The translations under genes and the position numbers were made by a program. Shown one piece after another: positions 36,737-44,136 of a DNA stretch of 64,000 bases. The notes beneath the pieces are model-generated. The model searched no databases, was not told the origin of the DNA, and saw only the letters and a program-made list of their open reading frames with translations. The first letter of the stretch is position 1. Every line of letters begins with the position of its first letter. The stretch comes from Antarctobacter sediminis (lineage in GTDB: Bacteria; Pseudomonadota; Alphaproteobacteria; Rhodobacterales; Rhodobacteraceae), in NCBI RefSeq assembly GCF_019218285.1, contig NZ_JAHUZG010000002.1, positions 1,178,001 to 1,242,000 on the forward strand. Direction: 5' to 3'.

Positions 36737-37801
36737 ATGCTCGACGCCACCCATTCCGCCAGCCGCCCGGACCATGCACCCGCCGACCACCCGGCCCTGC
36801 CGAAAGAGCGCGTGGGCATTTTGCTGGCCAATCTGGGCACGCCGGATGCAACCGACTATTGGTCGATGCGGCGCTATCTGAACGAGTTTCTGTCCGACCA
36901 GCGGGTGATCGACTATCCGCGCTGGAAATGGCAGCCACTGCTGCAACTCATCATCCTGTCGAAACGGCCTTTCAGCTCGGGCGCGGCCTATAAGTCGATC
37001 TGGAACGAAGAGGCGAATGAAAGCCCCCTGATGACGATCACCAAGGCGCAGACCGCCGCCATCGCGCAAAAGATGACCGAGCGCTACGGCGATCAAGTCA
37101 TGGTGGATTTCTGCATGCGCTACGGCAATCCCTCGACCAAGTCCAAGGTCCGCGAGATGGTCGAGGCGGGCTGTCGCAAGATCCTGTTCTTCCCGCTGTA
37201 TCCGCAATACGCGGGCGCCACTTCGGCCACGGCGAACGACCAGTTCTTTCGCGCGCTGATGGAAGAGAAATGGCAGCCGACAGCACGGATCGTCGACCCC
37301 TATTTCGGCCATCCGATGTATATCGAAGCACTGGCCCAATCGATCGAACGTGCCTATGCACAGGCGGATTCCCGCCCGGACATCCTGGTCTGTTCGTATC
37401 ATGGCGTGCCGCAACGCTATCTGATGGAAGGCGATCCCTACCATTGCCAGTGCCAGAAAACGACGCGCCTGCTGCGCGAGCGTCTTGGCTGGGACAAGAC
37501 CCAGATCACGACCACTTTCCAGAGTCGATTCGGCCCCGAAGAATGGCTGAAACCCTATACGGTGGACGAGGTCGCGCGGCTGGCGAAAGAGGACGGCAAA
37601 AAGCACATCGCCGTCTGTGCCCCGGCTTTTTCGGCCGACTGCATCGAGACGCTTGAAGAGATCAACGAAGAGATCAAGGAAAGCTTTGAAGAGGCGGGCG
37701 GCGAGAAGTTCACCTATATCCCCTGCCTCAACGACGATCCTGCGCATGTCGACGCGCTGTCACGTGTGATCGAGGAAAACCTTGGCGGCTGGGTCGACTG
37801 A
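36737..37801 (+). CDS. hemH: Ferrochelatase
   Basis: Inserts Fe2+ into protoporphyrin IX, the last step of haem synthesis. The 354-residue protein has GILLANLGTPDATDYWSMRRYL, the FFPLYPQYAGATSATA segment, the catalytic histidine in VCSYHGVPQRYL and the acidic EEINEEIKESFEEAGGE region. The C-terminal HCQCQKTTRLL stretch holds two cysteines, common in alphaproteobacterial enzymes. ATG 36737 is the start; the region upstream holds a promoter-like dyad. Two hairpins follow the gene. Confidence 0.97.
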   Translation: MLDATHSASRPDHAPADHPALPKERVGILLANLGTPDATDYWSMRRYLNEFLSDQRVIDYPRWKWQPLLQLIILSKRPFSSGAAYKSIWNEEANESPLMTITKAQTAAIAQKMTERYGDQVMVDFCMRYGNPSTKSKVREMVEAGCRKILFFPLYPQYAGATSATANDQFFRALMEEKWQPTARIVDPYFGHPMYIEALAQSIERAYAQADSRPDILVCSYHGVPQRYLMEGDPYHCQCQKTTRLLRERLGWDKTQITTTFQSRFGPEEWLKPYTVDEVARLAKEDGKKHIAVCAPAFSADCIETLEEINEEIKESFEEAGGEKFTYIPCLNDDPAHVDALSRVIEENLGGWVD

Positions 37802-37812
37802 CCCGATCACGG

Positions 37813-37832
37813 CCCCGGTCCCCGGACCGGGG
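37813..37832 (+). terminator. First hairpin after hemH
   Basis: CCCCGGTCC (37813-37821) and GGACCGGGG (37824-37832) form a GC-only-rich stem with a very short loop, followed by ATTT. Probably a minor terminator or 3' end stabiliser ahead of the stronger hairpin. Confidence 0.5.
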
Positions 37833-37861
37833 ATTTCACCCGAAGCGGTTGTCCGGAAATG

Positions 37862-37891
37862 AAAAAGGCGGTGTCGTCACACCGCCTTTTT
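37862..37891. terminator. Bidirectional Rho-independent terminator between hemH and the small envelope protein gene
   Basis: AAAAAGGCGGTGT (37862-37874) and ACACCGCCTTTTT (37879-37891) form a thirteen-base-pair stem with a four-base loop. It ends in a U-run in either direction and sits between convergent genes. Confidence 0.93.
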
Positions 37892-37916
37892 GCATGATCT
37901 TGAAACCGGTGACGGA

Positions 37917-38117
37917 TTAGTCAGCGGCAACAGCTGCGATGATCGCGATCAGGAGCAGCGGGATCAGGAGACCAGCGGAGGACGATGCCTCTTGGGTTTC
38001 TTCCACGACCACGACGGGTTCCATCACCACTTCGTCCTTGGCGTACGACTTGTACGAACCAGCGAATGCGGTGGATGCTGCGCCAGCGAAAACGGCTGCG
38101 AGAGCGAGTTTTTTCAT
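37917..38117 (-). CDS. Small exported membrane protein (66 aa) next to hemH
   Basis: Signal peptide MKKLALAAVFAGAASTAFAG, then a short periplasmic stretch rich in acidic residues and valine (DEVVMEPVVVVEETQEA), and a C-terminal membrane segment (LLIPLLLIAIIAAVAA). GGAGAAGTAAC precedes the ATG. It has a real terminator and leader, so it is a genuine gene despite its size. I recall such small proteins beside hemH in roseobacters, sometimes mislabelled as ferrochelatase; the function is unknown. Confidence 0.8.
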   Translation of the reverse strand: MKKLALAAVFAGAASTAFAGSYKSYAKDEVVMEPVVVVEETQEASSSAGLLIPLLLIAIIAAVAAD

Positions 38118-38265
38118 GTTACTTCTCCAGATATTCGCCTATCGCGGCCACTATGGAACGCACGACAGGCACCCAAGACTTACCTCGTGTCACTGTCTAA
38201 GCAGTATTTCAGAGGCTTTGCAATTGGTTCTTGGACGGCCGATTTTGCGCCCTGTCCGCTTGTCG

Positions 38266-38862
38266 TCAAATTAGCAACACCTGCGTTCCGACGTAGGCCA
38301 TCTCGTACAGTTGCTCGATGTGTTCGTTGTACAGACCGATGCATCCGTTGGACGAACGGCGCCCGATCTTGCGGGTGTCGTGGGTGCCGTGAATACGGTA
38401 ATAGGTCCAGCTGAGATGCAGCGCGCGGGTGCCCAGCGGGTTGTCCGGACCGGGGCCAACATAGTCCGGCCACTCGGGGTTGCGCTTTTTCATGGCGGGC
38501 GTCGGGCGCCAGTCGGGTTTGGGGTCCTTCAGCGTCACGCGGGTACGGCCGCGGCGAGTCAGATCCTCGGTCAGAGGCACCGACGACGGGTAAAGGTAAT
38601 AGGTCCCATCCTCTCGCCAGAAGTGCAGCGCCCGCGACGAGATGTCGACGAGGATCGCGCCCTTGTTGAGGTTGCTGAAATAGTCCTTCCACTCCAACGT
38701 GCGAAAGCTCGAGATATTGCGACGTACAACGTTGCTAACGTTACGCTCAATCTCTGTAGTGCCGGTATTGACGTTCTGCGCCAGTGCGGGTGTGCCGATA
38801 AGCGCCGCTCCGCCGGCGAGGAACGCGCGGCGGTCAAAGGGTCTTCCTGCCGGTTTCGTCAT
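38266..38862 (-). CDS. L,D-transpeptidase (YkuD domain), exported
   Basis: A 198-residue protein with an N-terminal RRAFLAGGAALIG signal that could use the TAT route. The YkuD catalytic centre is seen at HGT (158-160) and SNGC, with the nucleophile C174 in GRRSSNGCIGLYNE. The arginine usually found two residues after the cysteine is glycine here. It would cross-link peptidoglycan stems or attach proteins to the wall in the periplasm. The start at 38862 has GAGGACA upstream. It is divergent from the CAP lipoprotein gene. Confidence 0.9.
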   Translation of the reverse strand: MTKPAGRPFDRRAFLAGGAALIGTPALAQNVNTGTTEIERNVSNVVRRNISSFRTLEWKDYFSNLNKGAILVDISSRALHFWREDGTYYLYPSSVPLTEDLTRRGRTRVTLKDPKPDWRPTPAMKKRNPEWPDYVGPGPDNPLGTRALHLSWTYYRIHGTHDTRKIGRRSSNGCIGLYNEHIEQLYEMAYVGTQVLLI

Positions 38863-39016
38863 GCTGCATTGTCCTCGGGGGTATCTATCCTGGTGCACAT
38901 AATATGGCCCGAATGCCTCAGTCGCAATTCAAACGCGTGTCAATACGCCGACTCACGCCGAAGTGGGTTTGATCGGCAACGCGTCCTTCGATAAGGCAAG
39001 GACAAACGAAGAGTAC

Positions 39017-39601
39017 ATGAGCAGCCAGATGAACCGTCGCGCCTTTATCGCCCTGTCCTCCGCTGCCGCAATGGCGGCCTGCACCACCACGCCGACCGGC
39101 CCGACCGAACCCAAGCTGGGTCCGGACGGCAAGCCGTTGCCGCAGGTGTACCGGGTGAACTCGGCCGGAAGCGGACGCATTCAATACCGGCTGCTGGATT
39201 CAGTTAATGCCCTGCGCAATGCCGCAGGCGTGCCGGAACTGGAACTGAACTCCAAGCTGAACGCCGCCGCCGCGACCCATGCACAGGACATGGCGGTTCA
39301 GAACCGCCCTTGGCATTTTGGGTCTGATGGGTCCTCGCCGATCGACCGCGTGCGCCGCGTTGGCTATCAGGGCCAACTGGTGGGTGAGACGATCTCGGAA
39401 ACCTACGAAACCGAGCTGGAAACACTTGCAGCCTGGATGGAACAGGACACGACGCGCAACGTCATCCTTGATCCCACCGCGCGCGACCTTGGATTTTCCT
39501 GGCATCAGGAATCGAACGGCAAGATCTGGTGGACAATGGTTCTGGGTGCGCCCGGCGCCACCGGTTCGGTGCCCAGCGCCACGCCGCAAGCGGCCAGCTG
39601 A
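39017..39601 (+). CDS. CAP-domain (SCP/PR1) lipoprotein
   Basis: A 194-residue protein with signal and lipobox MAAC (C22), then a CAP domain: LLDSVNALRNAAGVPELELNSKLNAAAATHAQDMAVQNRPWHFGSDGSS with the first conserved histidine and the HFGSDG signature, LVGETISETYE, and WHQESNGKIWWTMVLG at the end. Bacterial CAP domains are mostly uncharacterised; some bind lipids or act at the cell wall. ATG 39029 is an alternative start that leaves the lipobox intact. It lies between two L,D-transpeptidase genes. Confidence 0.87.
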   Translation: MSSQMNRRAFIALSSAAAMAACTTTPTGPTEPKLGPDGKPLPQVYRVNSAGSGRIQYRLLDSVNALRNAAGVPELELNSKLNAAAATHAQDMAVQNRPWHFGSDGSSPIDRVRRVGYQGQLVGETISETYETELETLAAWMEQDTTRNVILDPTARDLGFSWHQESNGKIWWTMVLGAPGATGSVPSATPQAAS

Positions 39602-39621
39602 TCCGGGCTGTGGCCTGCTCA

Positions 39622-39642
39622 GGGCGGGGATGCCCCCCGCCC
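39622..39642. terminator. GC hairpin between convergent CAP and transpeptidase genes
   Basis: GGGCGGGG (39622-39629) pairs with CCCCGCCC (39635-39642). There is no U-run, so efficiency is uncertain, but it lies 20 and 15 bases from the two stop codons. Confidence 0.4.
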
Positions 39643-39656
39643 GGTGTTGTCCAAGC

Positions 39657-40148
39657 TCACGGTGTAATGGTGATCGGCGTTCCGTTCTTCACCATAGAAT
39701 AGACCTCGCGCATTTCACGGTTGGTCACGGCGATACAGCCCGCGGTCCAGTCCTGCCCGCCTTTGCGATACTTGCGCGGCCGTCCGTGGATAAAAATGTC
39801 ACCACCCGGACTTTTGCCCAGTTCCTTTGCCTCGGCCCTGTCGTCCTTGTTGGGATAAGACACCCCGATCGACAGATAGAACTGGCTGTTCGGATTGCGA
39901 CGGTCGATGGTGTAACTGCCTTCAGGCGTCTTGCCATCGCCCTCGATCTTCTTGTCGCCCACCGGCGCAAAACCCAGCCCCACGTCATAGCTTTTCAGCA
40001 CTTCGTTGTGGTGAATCAGGTGCATCCGGCGTTCGCCCTTGTTCACTAGAACATGGGTCACTTCTGGCCCGCTATAGGTGGGAAACTTGCTGCACGCCGC
40101 CGCCGACAGGCCTAGCATCAGCATCAGGAAAACCCTGAGAATCGTCAT
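39657..40148 (-). CDS. L,D-transpeptidase lipoprotein (YkuD domain)
   Basis: A 163-residue protein with a signal and probable lipobox (SAAAC, C19). The YkuD domain begins HVLVNKGERRMHLIHHNEVLKSY and has KTPEGSYTI, IFIHGRP with the catalytic-site H121, and DWTAGCIAVTN with nucleophile C138. It is short, a single catalytic domain without LysM. No ribosome site is apparent: the ATG lies three bases after a hairpin. It is the gene after the sodium channel gene on the minus strand. Confidence 0.88.
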   Translation of the reverse strand: MTILRVFLMLMLGLSAAACSKFPTYSGPEVTHVLVNKGERRMHLIHHNEVLKSYDVGLGFAPVGDKKIEGDGKTPEGSYTIDRRNPNSQFYLSIGVSYPNKDDRAEAKELGKSPGGDIFIHGRPRKYRKGGQDWTAGCIAVTNREMREVYSMVKNGTPITITP

Positions 40149-40151
40149 TTT

Positions 40152-40176
40152 ACTGCCCCGTTTGTTTTGGGGCAGT
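40152..40176 (-). promoter_or_regulatory. Hairpin abutting the start codon of the lipoprotein transpeptidase
   Basis: ACTGCCCC (40152-40159) and GGGGCAGT (40169-40176) form a perfect eight-base-pair stem with a nine-base loop, in the 33-base gap between the sodium channel stop and the transpeptidase ATG. The GGGG that would be the only ribosome-site-like run is inside the stem. It may terminate the channel transcript, hold down translation, or mark an RNA processing site. Confidence 0.5.
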
Positions 40177-40181
40177 CTATC

Positions 40182-40994
40182 TTATTCAGGCTTTCTTGCG
40201 TAGCTCACGTTTTCGCCATCACCCGCCTGTTCGGCCAGACGCCGCTCAATCGCGACCAACCGCGCCAGCACCTCGTCGCGATAAGCATCGGTTGCCACGT
40301 TTTCCTCTTCGTGATGGGCATCCTGCATCGAGTTCACGATCAGGCCGACCAAAAGGTTCACCACCGCGAAGGTCGTCACCATGATGAAGGGCACAAAAAA
40401 CAGCCATGCGTAGGGATAGATCTCCATCACCGGGCGGACGATCCCCATCGACCAGCTTTCCAGCGTCATGATCTGGAACAGAGAATAGGCTGACAGGCCA
40501 AGATCCCCGAACCATTCAGGAAAGCTGTCGCCAAACAGTTTGGTGGCCATAACGCTGCCAATGTAAAAGATGATCGCCATCAGCAGGAACACGCTGCCCA
40601 TCCCCGGCAGCGCGGTGACAAAGCCCTCGACCACCCGACGCAACCGCGGCGCAACCGAGATAACGCGCAACACCCGCAGGATCCGCAGCGCCCGCAAGAC
40701 AGACAGGCCACCCGCCCCCGGCAAAAGCGCAATGCCCACGATCACGAAGTCGAAGACGCTCCAGCCCGAGCGGAAGAAAGCCCAGCCGCGTGCAAAGAGC
40801 TTGGCCGCGATCTCGACGATGAAGATGCCCAGACAGATCCTGTCCAGTGCCACGATCACCCCGCCATAACGGGCCATCAAAACCTCGGAGGTCTCCATCC
40901 CAAGGACAATGGCATTCAATACAATAACGGCGATGATGGCATTCTGGACGCGGGGCATGTCGACGATCGCCCCGACGCGTGCGCGGAAGTCCAT
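40182..40994 (-). CDS. Bacterial voltage-gated sodium channel (NaChBac/NavAb type)
   Basis: A 270-residue six-helix subunit that forms a homotetramer. The S4 voltage sensor has regularly spaced arginines R101, R104, R107 and R110 in SVLRALRILRVLRVISVAPRLRR. The pore selectivity filter is TLESWSM (177-183), identical to that of NavAb and close to TLESWAS of NaChBac. S1-S6 occupy about 18-222, and a C-terminal coiled coil (RDEVLARLVAIERRLAEQAG, about 229-248) would hold the tetramer. Marine relatives such as the Ruegeria pomeroyi channel are well studied. It shares its direction with the transpeptidase gene and the RNA methyltransferase. Confidence 0.94.
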   Translation of the reverse strand: MDFRARVGAIVDMPRVQNAIIAVIVLNAIVLGMETSEVLMARYGGVIVALDRICLGIFIVEIAAKLFARGWAFFRSGWSVFDFVIVGIALLPGAGGLSVLRALRILRVLRVISVAPRLRRVVEGFVTALPGMGSVFLLMAIIFYIGSVMATKLFGDSFPEWFGDLGLSAYSLFQIMTLESWSMGIVRPVMEIYPYAWLFFVPFIMVTTFAVVNLLVGLIVNSMQDAHHEEENVATDAYRDEVLARLVAIERRLAEQAGDGENVSYARKPE

Positions 40995-40998
40995 GTGT

Positions 40999-42228
40999 TC
41001 AATTCTCCAACTTCAATGCGGCGACGAGTTCCACATGGGTGGACCAACGGAACTGGTCAACCACCTGAACCCAGTCAAGGCGATAGCCCGCCGCCACCAA
41101 GCGCGCCGTGTCCCGCGCAAAGGTCACGGGATTGCACGAAACATGGGCAATCCTTGCCACCCGCGCCCGCGCCAGTTCCGCCACTTGCGCCTCTGCACCG
41201 GCGCGCGGCGGATCGATGACAACCCCGTCGAACCGCGCCAACTCATCCGGCAACAGGGGATTGCGGAACAGGTCGCGCGCCGCATGGGTGACATGGCGCA
41301 ACCCCTGAGCCTGCCGCCAGCCCTGATCCAGGGCCCGCGTCATGGCCTTGTCGCCCTCAACCGCGTGAACCCGCGCCTTTTCCGCCAGCGGCAAGGCAAA
41401 TGTCCCGCAACCGGCAAAGAAATCACCGATATGGCTGGCCCCGTGCAGCGCCTCCACAACACCGGCCAACAACGCCGCCTGCCCCGCTTCGGTGGCCTGC
41501 AAGAACGCCCCCGGCGGCGGCACCACCAGCGCCGAACCGAATTTCTGCTGCGGCGGACGCAGGGTCAGCACCTCGTCGTCCCAGGCCAACCGCGCCAACC
41601 CCTCCGTCTGTGCGATATTGGCCAGATCGACGCGCAGGGCATCGTCCACCGGCTTGCCCCCCCGTACCGAAACATCCAGCCCGGACAGGCTTTCCGTAAC
41701 CAGGACCGAAAGCTCGCCCTTGCGCGAAGCGCCCGCAACGGCCAACCGCTCGACCATTGGCAAGGCAGCCGCCAGCGCCGGTGTCACCAACTGGCAATCC
41801 GGCACCGCCACCACGACATCCGATCCCTTCTGGTGGAACCCGGCCAAAGCTCCCTTCTTGGTCCGCCGGGCCGAAAAACTGGCCCGCCTGCGTGACCGCG
41901 CAGGAGAGGTGATCGTTTCCCGCAAAGGCGCGCTCAGCCCCTGCGCTTCCAGCGCGCGCCGCACCACGTCCTCTTTCCAGCCTGTGACAAACCCATCCGA
42001 GGCATGTTGCAACTGGCACCCGCCGCAGGATTTCGCATGACGGCAAGGCGCCGAAACCCGCTGCGCGGAGGGCGTCACGATCCGTGGCACCGCCATGACA
42101 GCATTGTCCACGACGCCTTCGACCTCTTCACCCGGCAGGACGCCGGGCACATAGATCGGCCCCGGCGCGATCCCGTCCCCGTGATGGCCCAATCGCTCGA
42201 TCACAACCCGCTCTGCGCCCTCGGACAT
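40999..42228 (-). CDS. RlmD/TrmA-family RNA (uracil-C5) methyltransferase
   Basis: A 409-residue enzyme with an N-terminal TRAM-like region (VVIERLGHHGDGIA), an iron-sulfur cysteine set C62, C68, C71 and C145 (PCRHAKSCGGCQLQ and PDCQL), the SAM motif DFFAGCGTFALPLA and the catalytic C365 in HVSCNPVTFARD. It probably makes 5-methyluridine in 23S rRNA, though a tRNA target is possible. ATG 42228 has AGGGG upstream; an in-frame TTG lies two codons earlier. The gene follows the ABC exporters on the same strand. Confidence 0.9.
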   Translation of the reverse strand: MSEGAERVVIERLGHHGDGIAPGPIYVPGVLPGEEVEGVVDNAVMAVPRIVTPSAQRVSAPCRHAKSCGGCQLQHASDGFVTGWKEDVVRRALEAQGLSAPLRETITSPARSRRRASFSARRTKKGALAGFHQKGSDVVVAVPDCQLVTPALAAALPMVERLAVAGASRKGELSVLVTESLSGLDVSVRGGKPVDDALRVDLANIAQTEGLARLAWDDEVLTLRPPQQKFGSALVVPPPGAFLQATEAGQAALLAGVVEALHGASHIGDFFAGCGTFALPLAEKARVHAVEGDKAMTRALDQGWRQAQGLRHVTHAARDLFRNPLLPDELARFDGVVIDPPRAGAEAQVAELARARVARIAHVSCNPVTFARDTARLVAAGYRLDWVQVVDQFRWSTHVELVAALKLEN

Positions 42229-42242
42229 GGGCAATCCCCTGC

Positions 42243-42265
42243 TGTTTCTTCTTGGTCCAAATACT
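42243..42265. repeat. Second copy of the intergenic TTTCTTCTTGG block
   Basis: GTTTCTTCTTGG, two or three variable bases, then AAATACTC, matching the block that starts at 33494. It lies in the 75-base gap between the RNA methyltransferase start and the third ABC exporter stop. The hairpin part of the longer module is missing here. Confidence 0.45.
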
Positions 42266-42303
42266 CAATAGCGACGGTCGCCAAGAGGTGCCAGCGCAGC
42301 CGT

Positions 42304-44136
42304 TTACTCGGCGGCCTCGGCACCAAGAAAACCACCCGACTGCCGCTCCCAGTAACGGGCATACAACCCGCCTTTCGCCAAAAGCGCCTCGTGGCTGCCT
42401 TCTTCGACGATCCGGCCCGCGTCCAGAACGACGATGCGATCCATCTGGGCGATCGTGGACAGGCGGTGCGCGATGGCCAGCACGGTCTTGCCCTGCATGA
42501 CCTGTTCCAGCGCGGTCTGGATCTCGGCCTCCACCTCGCTGTCCAGCGCACTGGTGGCCTCGTCCAGCACCAGCACCGGCGCGTCTTTCAGGATAGCTCG
42601 GGCAAGGGCGATCCGCTGGCGTTGTCCGCCCGACAGTTTCACCCCCCGTTCGCCCAGTCGCGCCTCGTAGCCCACGTTGCCTTTGTGATCCCGCAGCGCA
42701 AGAATGAACTCATGCGCAGAGGCACGGCGGGCCGCCTCGAACACCTCTTCGTCGCTGGCATCGGGTCGGCCATAGCGGATGTTGTCCATGGCCGAACGGT
42801 TGAACATCGCCGTTTCCTGCCGCACCACGGAAATCACCTGACGCAGGCCCGATTGGGTGACGTCTCGAATATCCGTGCCCCCCAGAAGGATCCGCCCGTT
42901 TTCCACGTCATACAGCCGCAAAAGCAACGAAACCGCGGTAGATTTCCCGGCCCCCGACGCCCCGACCAAGGCCACCTTTTCGCCCTGCGCTATGGTCAGG
43001 TCGAACGCCCGCAGGGCAGCCTGTTCTCCTCCATAGGCAAAACCCACGTGATCGAACCGGATCTGCCCGCCCGCGGCTTTTGCCACGGCCCCTTCGCGGT
43101 CGCTGATTTCATGTGCCCCGGTCAGCGTGGCCACGCCGTCCTCGATCTCGCCGATATGGGTGTAGATGGTCATGACAACCCGGCCCAGCCGGTTGGTCAG
43201 CATCGACAGGCGCGTCGTCACCATGGCCGTCATGGCAATATCCCCGGCCGAGGCACTGCCCAGCGTCCAAAGGTACAGCGCCCCAAGGATCGACACCATG
43301 GGCAACAGCCCGCCCAGCGTCATCAGCACCACGCGGAACAGGGCCGAGATCTCGCCAAACTCCAGCGAACGATCGCGGTAGCGGTCCAGCGCGCCCAATG
43401 TCGCGCGGTCCTCCTGTTCGTCGGCTGCAAAAAGCTTGACCGTGGCGATATTGGACAGCGTATCGACGATCTGTCCGCTGACATGGGTCCGCGCCCCGGC
43501 CCGCGCCTGCGACCGCGCCTGCACCCTTGGGATAAAGAACCGCAGCGCCGCCACGTAGAACACCGCCCACAGCGCAAAGACCAGCAGCAGTTGCGGATCA
43601 ATCGCCCCCAGCAGCACGAAGGCCCCCATGAACATGGCCAGCGCATAGACCACCACATCCGTCGACTCGATCACAAGGTCGGTCGCGGATCGCGCGGTCT
43701 GAAAGGCTTTCTGGCTGATCCGCCCGGCAAAATCATTGTCGAAAAACCGCAGCGAATGTCCCAGCGTGTGACGGTTCACCCGGCTGAGCACCAAGGGAAA
43801 CAGGTTCGGCCCCAGAAGGATGCTGCTAACCCCTGCGTCGAAGATAAAGATCACCGGCCGCACCAGCAGGAAAAAGACGACGCCAAACAGGATGATCGGC
43901 CAGAAATCGACCCAGAAATTGCCTTGGCCGGCGGCCTCGGCGCTGTCGATCACCCAACCGGTGAAACGTGCCGCCACCAGTTCGGCCAGCCCGGTCAGAA
44001 AGGTCACGCAAACCGCCGCAAGGATCGCCTTTTCCGACCCGCGCAACGCCCAGCGCATAAAGGGCCAAAGGTCCTGCGGCGGGGGCCCCTCGGCGGGGGC
44101 GAAGGGATCTATCATATCGCCGAGGCGTCGGATCAT
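42304..44136 (-). CDS. ABC half-exporter, membrane and ATPase domains fused (third of three)
   Basis: A 610-residue exporter with a six-helix type I membrane domain (about 35-330) and an ATPase domain (about 355-600): Walker A GASGAGKST, signature KLSGGQRQRIALARAI, Walker B VLVLDEATSALD and the H-loop AIAHRLST. It functions as a dimer, either with itself or with a neighbour. The ATG overlaps the stop of the preceding ABC gene (ATGA). The N-terminal PFAPAEGPPPQDLWPFMRWALRG echoes the other two copies. The substrate is unknown; lipids or peptides are common for this class. Confidence 0.93.
   Translation of the reverse strand: MIRRLGDMIDPFAPAEGPPPQDLWPFMRWALRGSEKAILAAVCVTFLTGLAELVAARFTGWVIDSAEAAGQGNFWVDFWPIILFGVVFFLLVRPVIFIFDAGVSSILLGPNLFPLVLSRVNRHTLGHSLRFFDNDFAGRISQKAFQTARSATDLVIESTDVVVYALAMFMGAFVLLGAIDPQLLLVFALWAVFYVAALRFFIPRVQARSQARAGARTHVSGQIVDTLSNIATVKLFAADEQEDRATLGALDRYRDRSLEFGEISALFRVVLMTLGGLLPMVSILGALYLWTLGSASAGDIAMTAMVTTRLSMLTNRLGRVVMTIYTHIGEIEDGVATLTGAHEISDREGAVAKAAGGQIRFDHVGFAYGGEQAALRAFDLTIAQGEKVALVGASGAGKSTAVSLLLRLYDVENGRILLGGTDIRDVTQSGLRQVISVVRQETAMFNRSAMDNIRYGRPDASDEEVFEAARRASAHEFILALRDHKGNVGYEARLGERGVKLSGGQRQRIALARAILKDAPVLVLDEATSALDSEVEAEIQTALEQVMQGKTVLAIAHRLSTIAQMDRIVVLDAGRIVEEGSHEALLAKGGLYARYWERQSGGFLGAEAAE

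Noticed and set aside
36596-37747. A 383-codon minus-strand open frame across hemH
   Set aside because: It is antisense to ferrochelatase, which has all its catalytic motifs in the plus frame.
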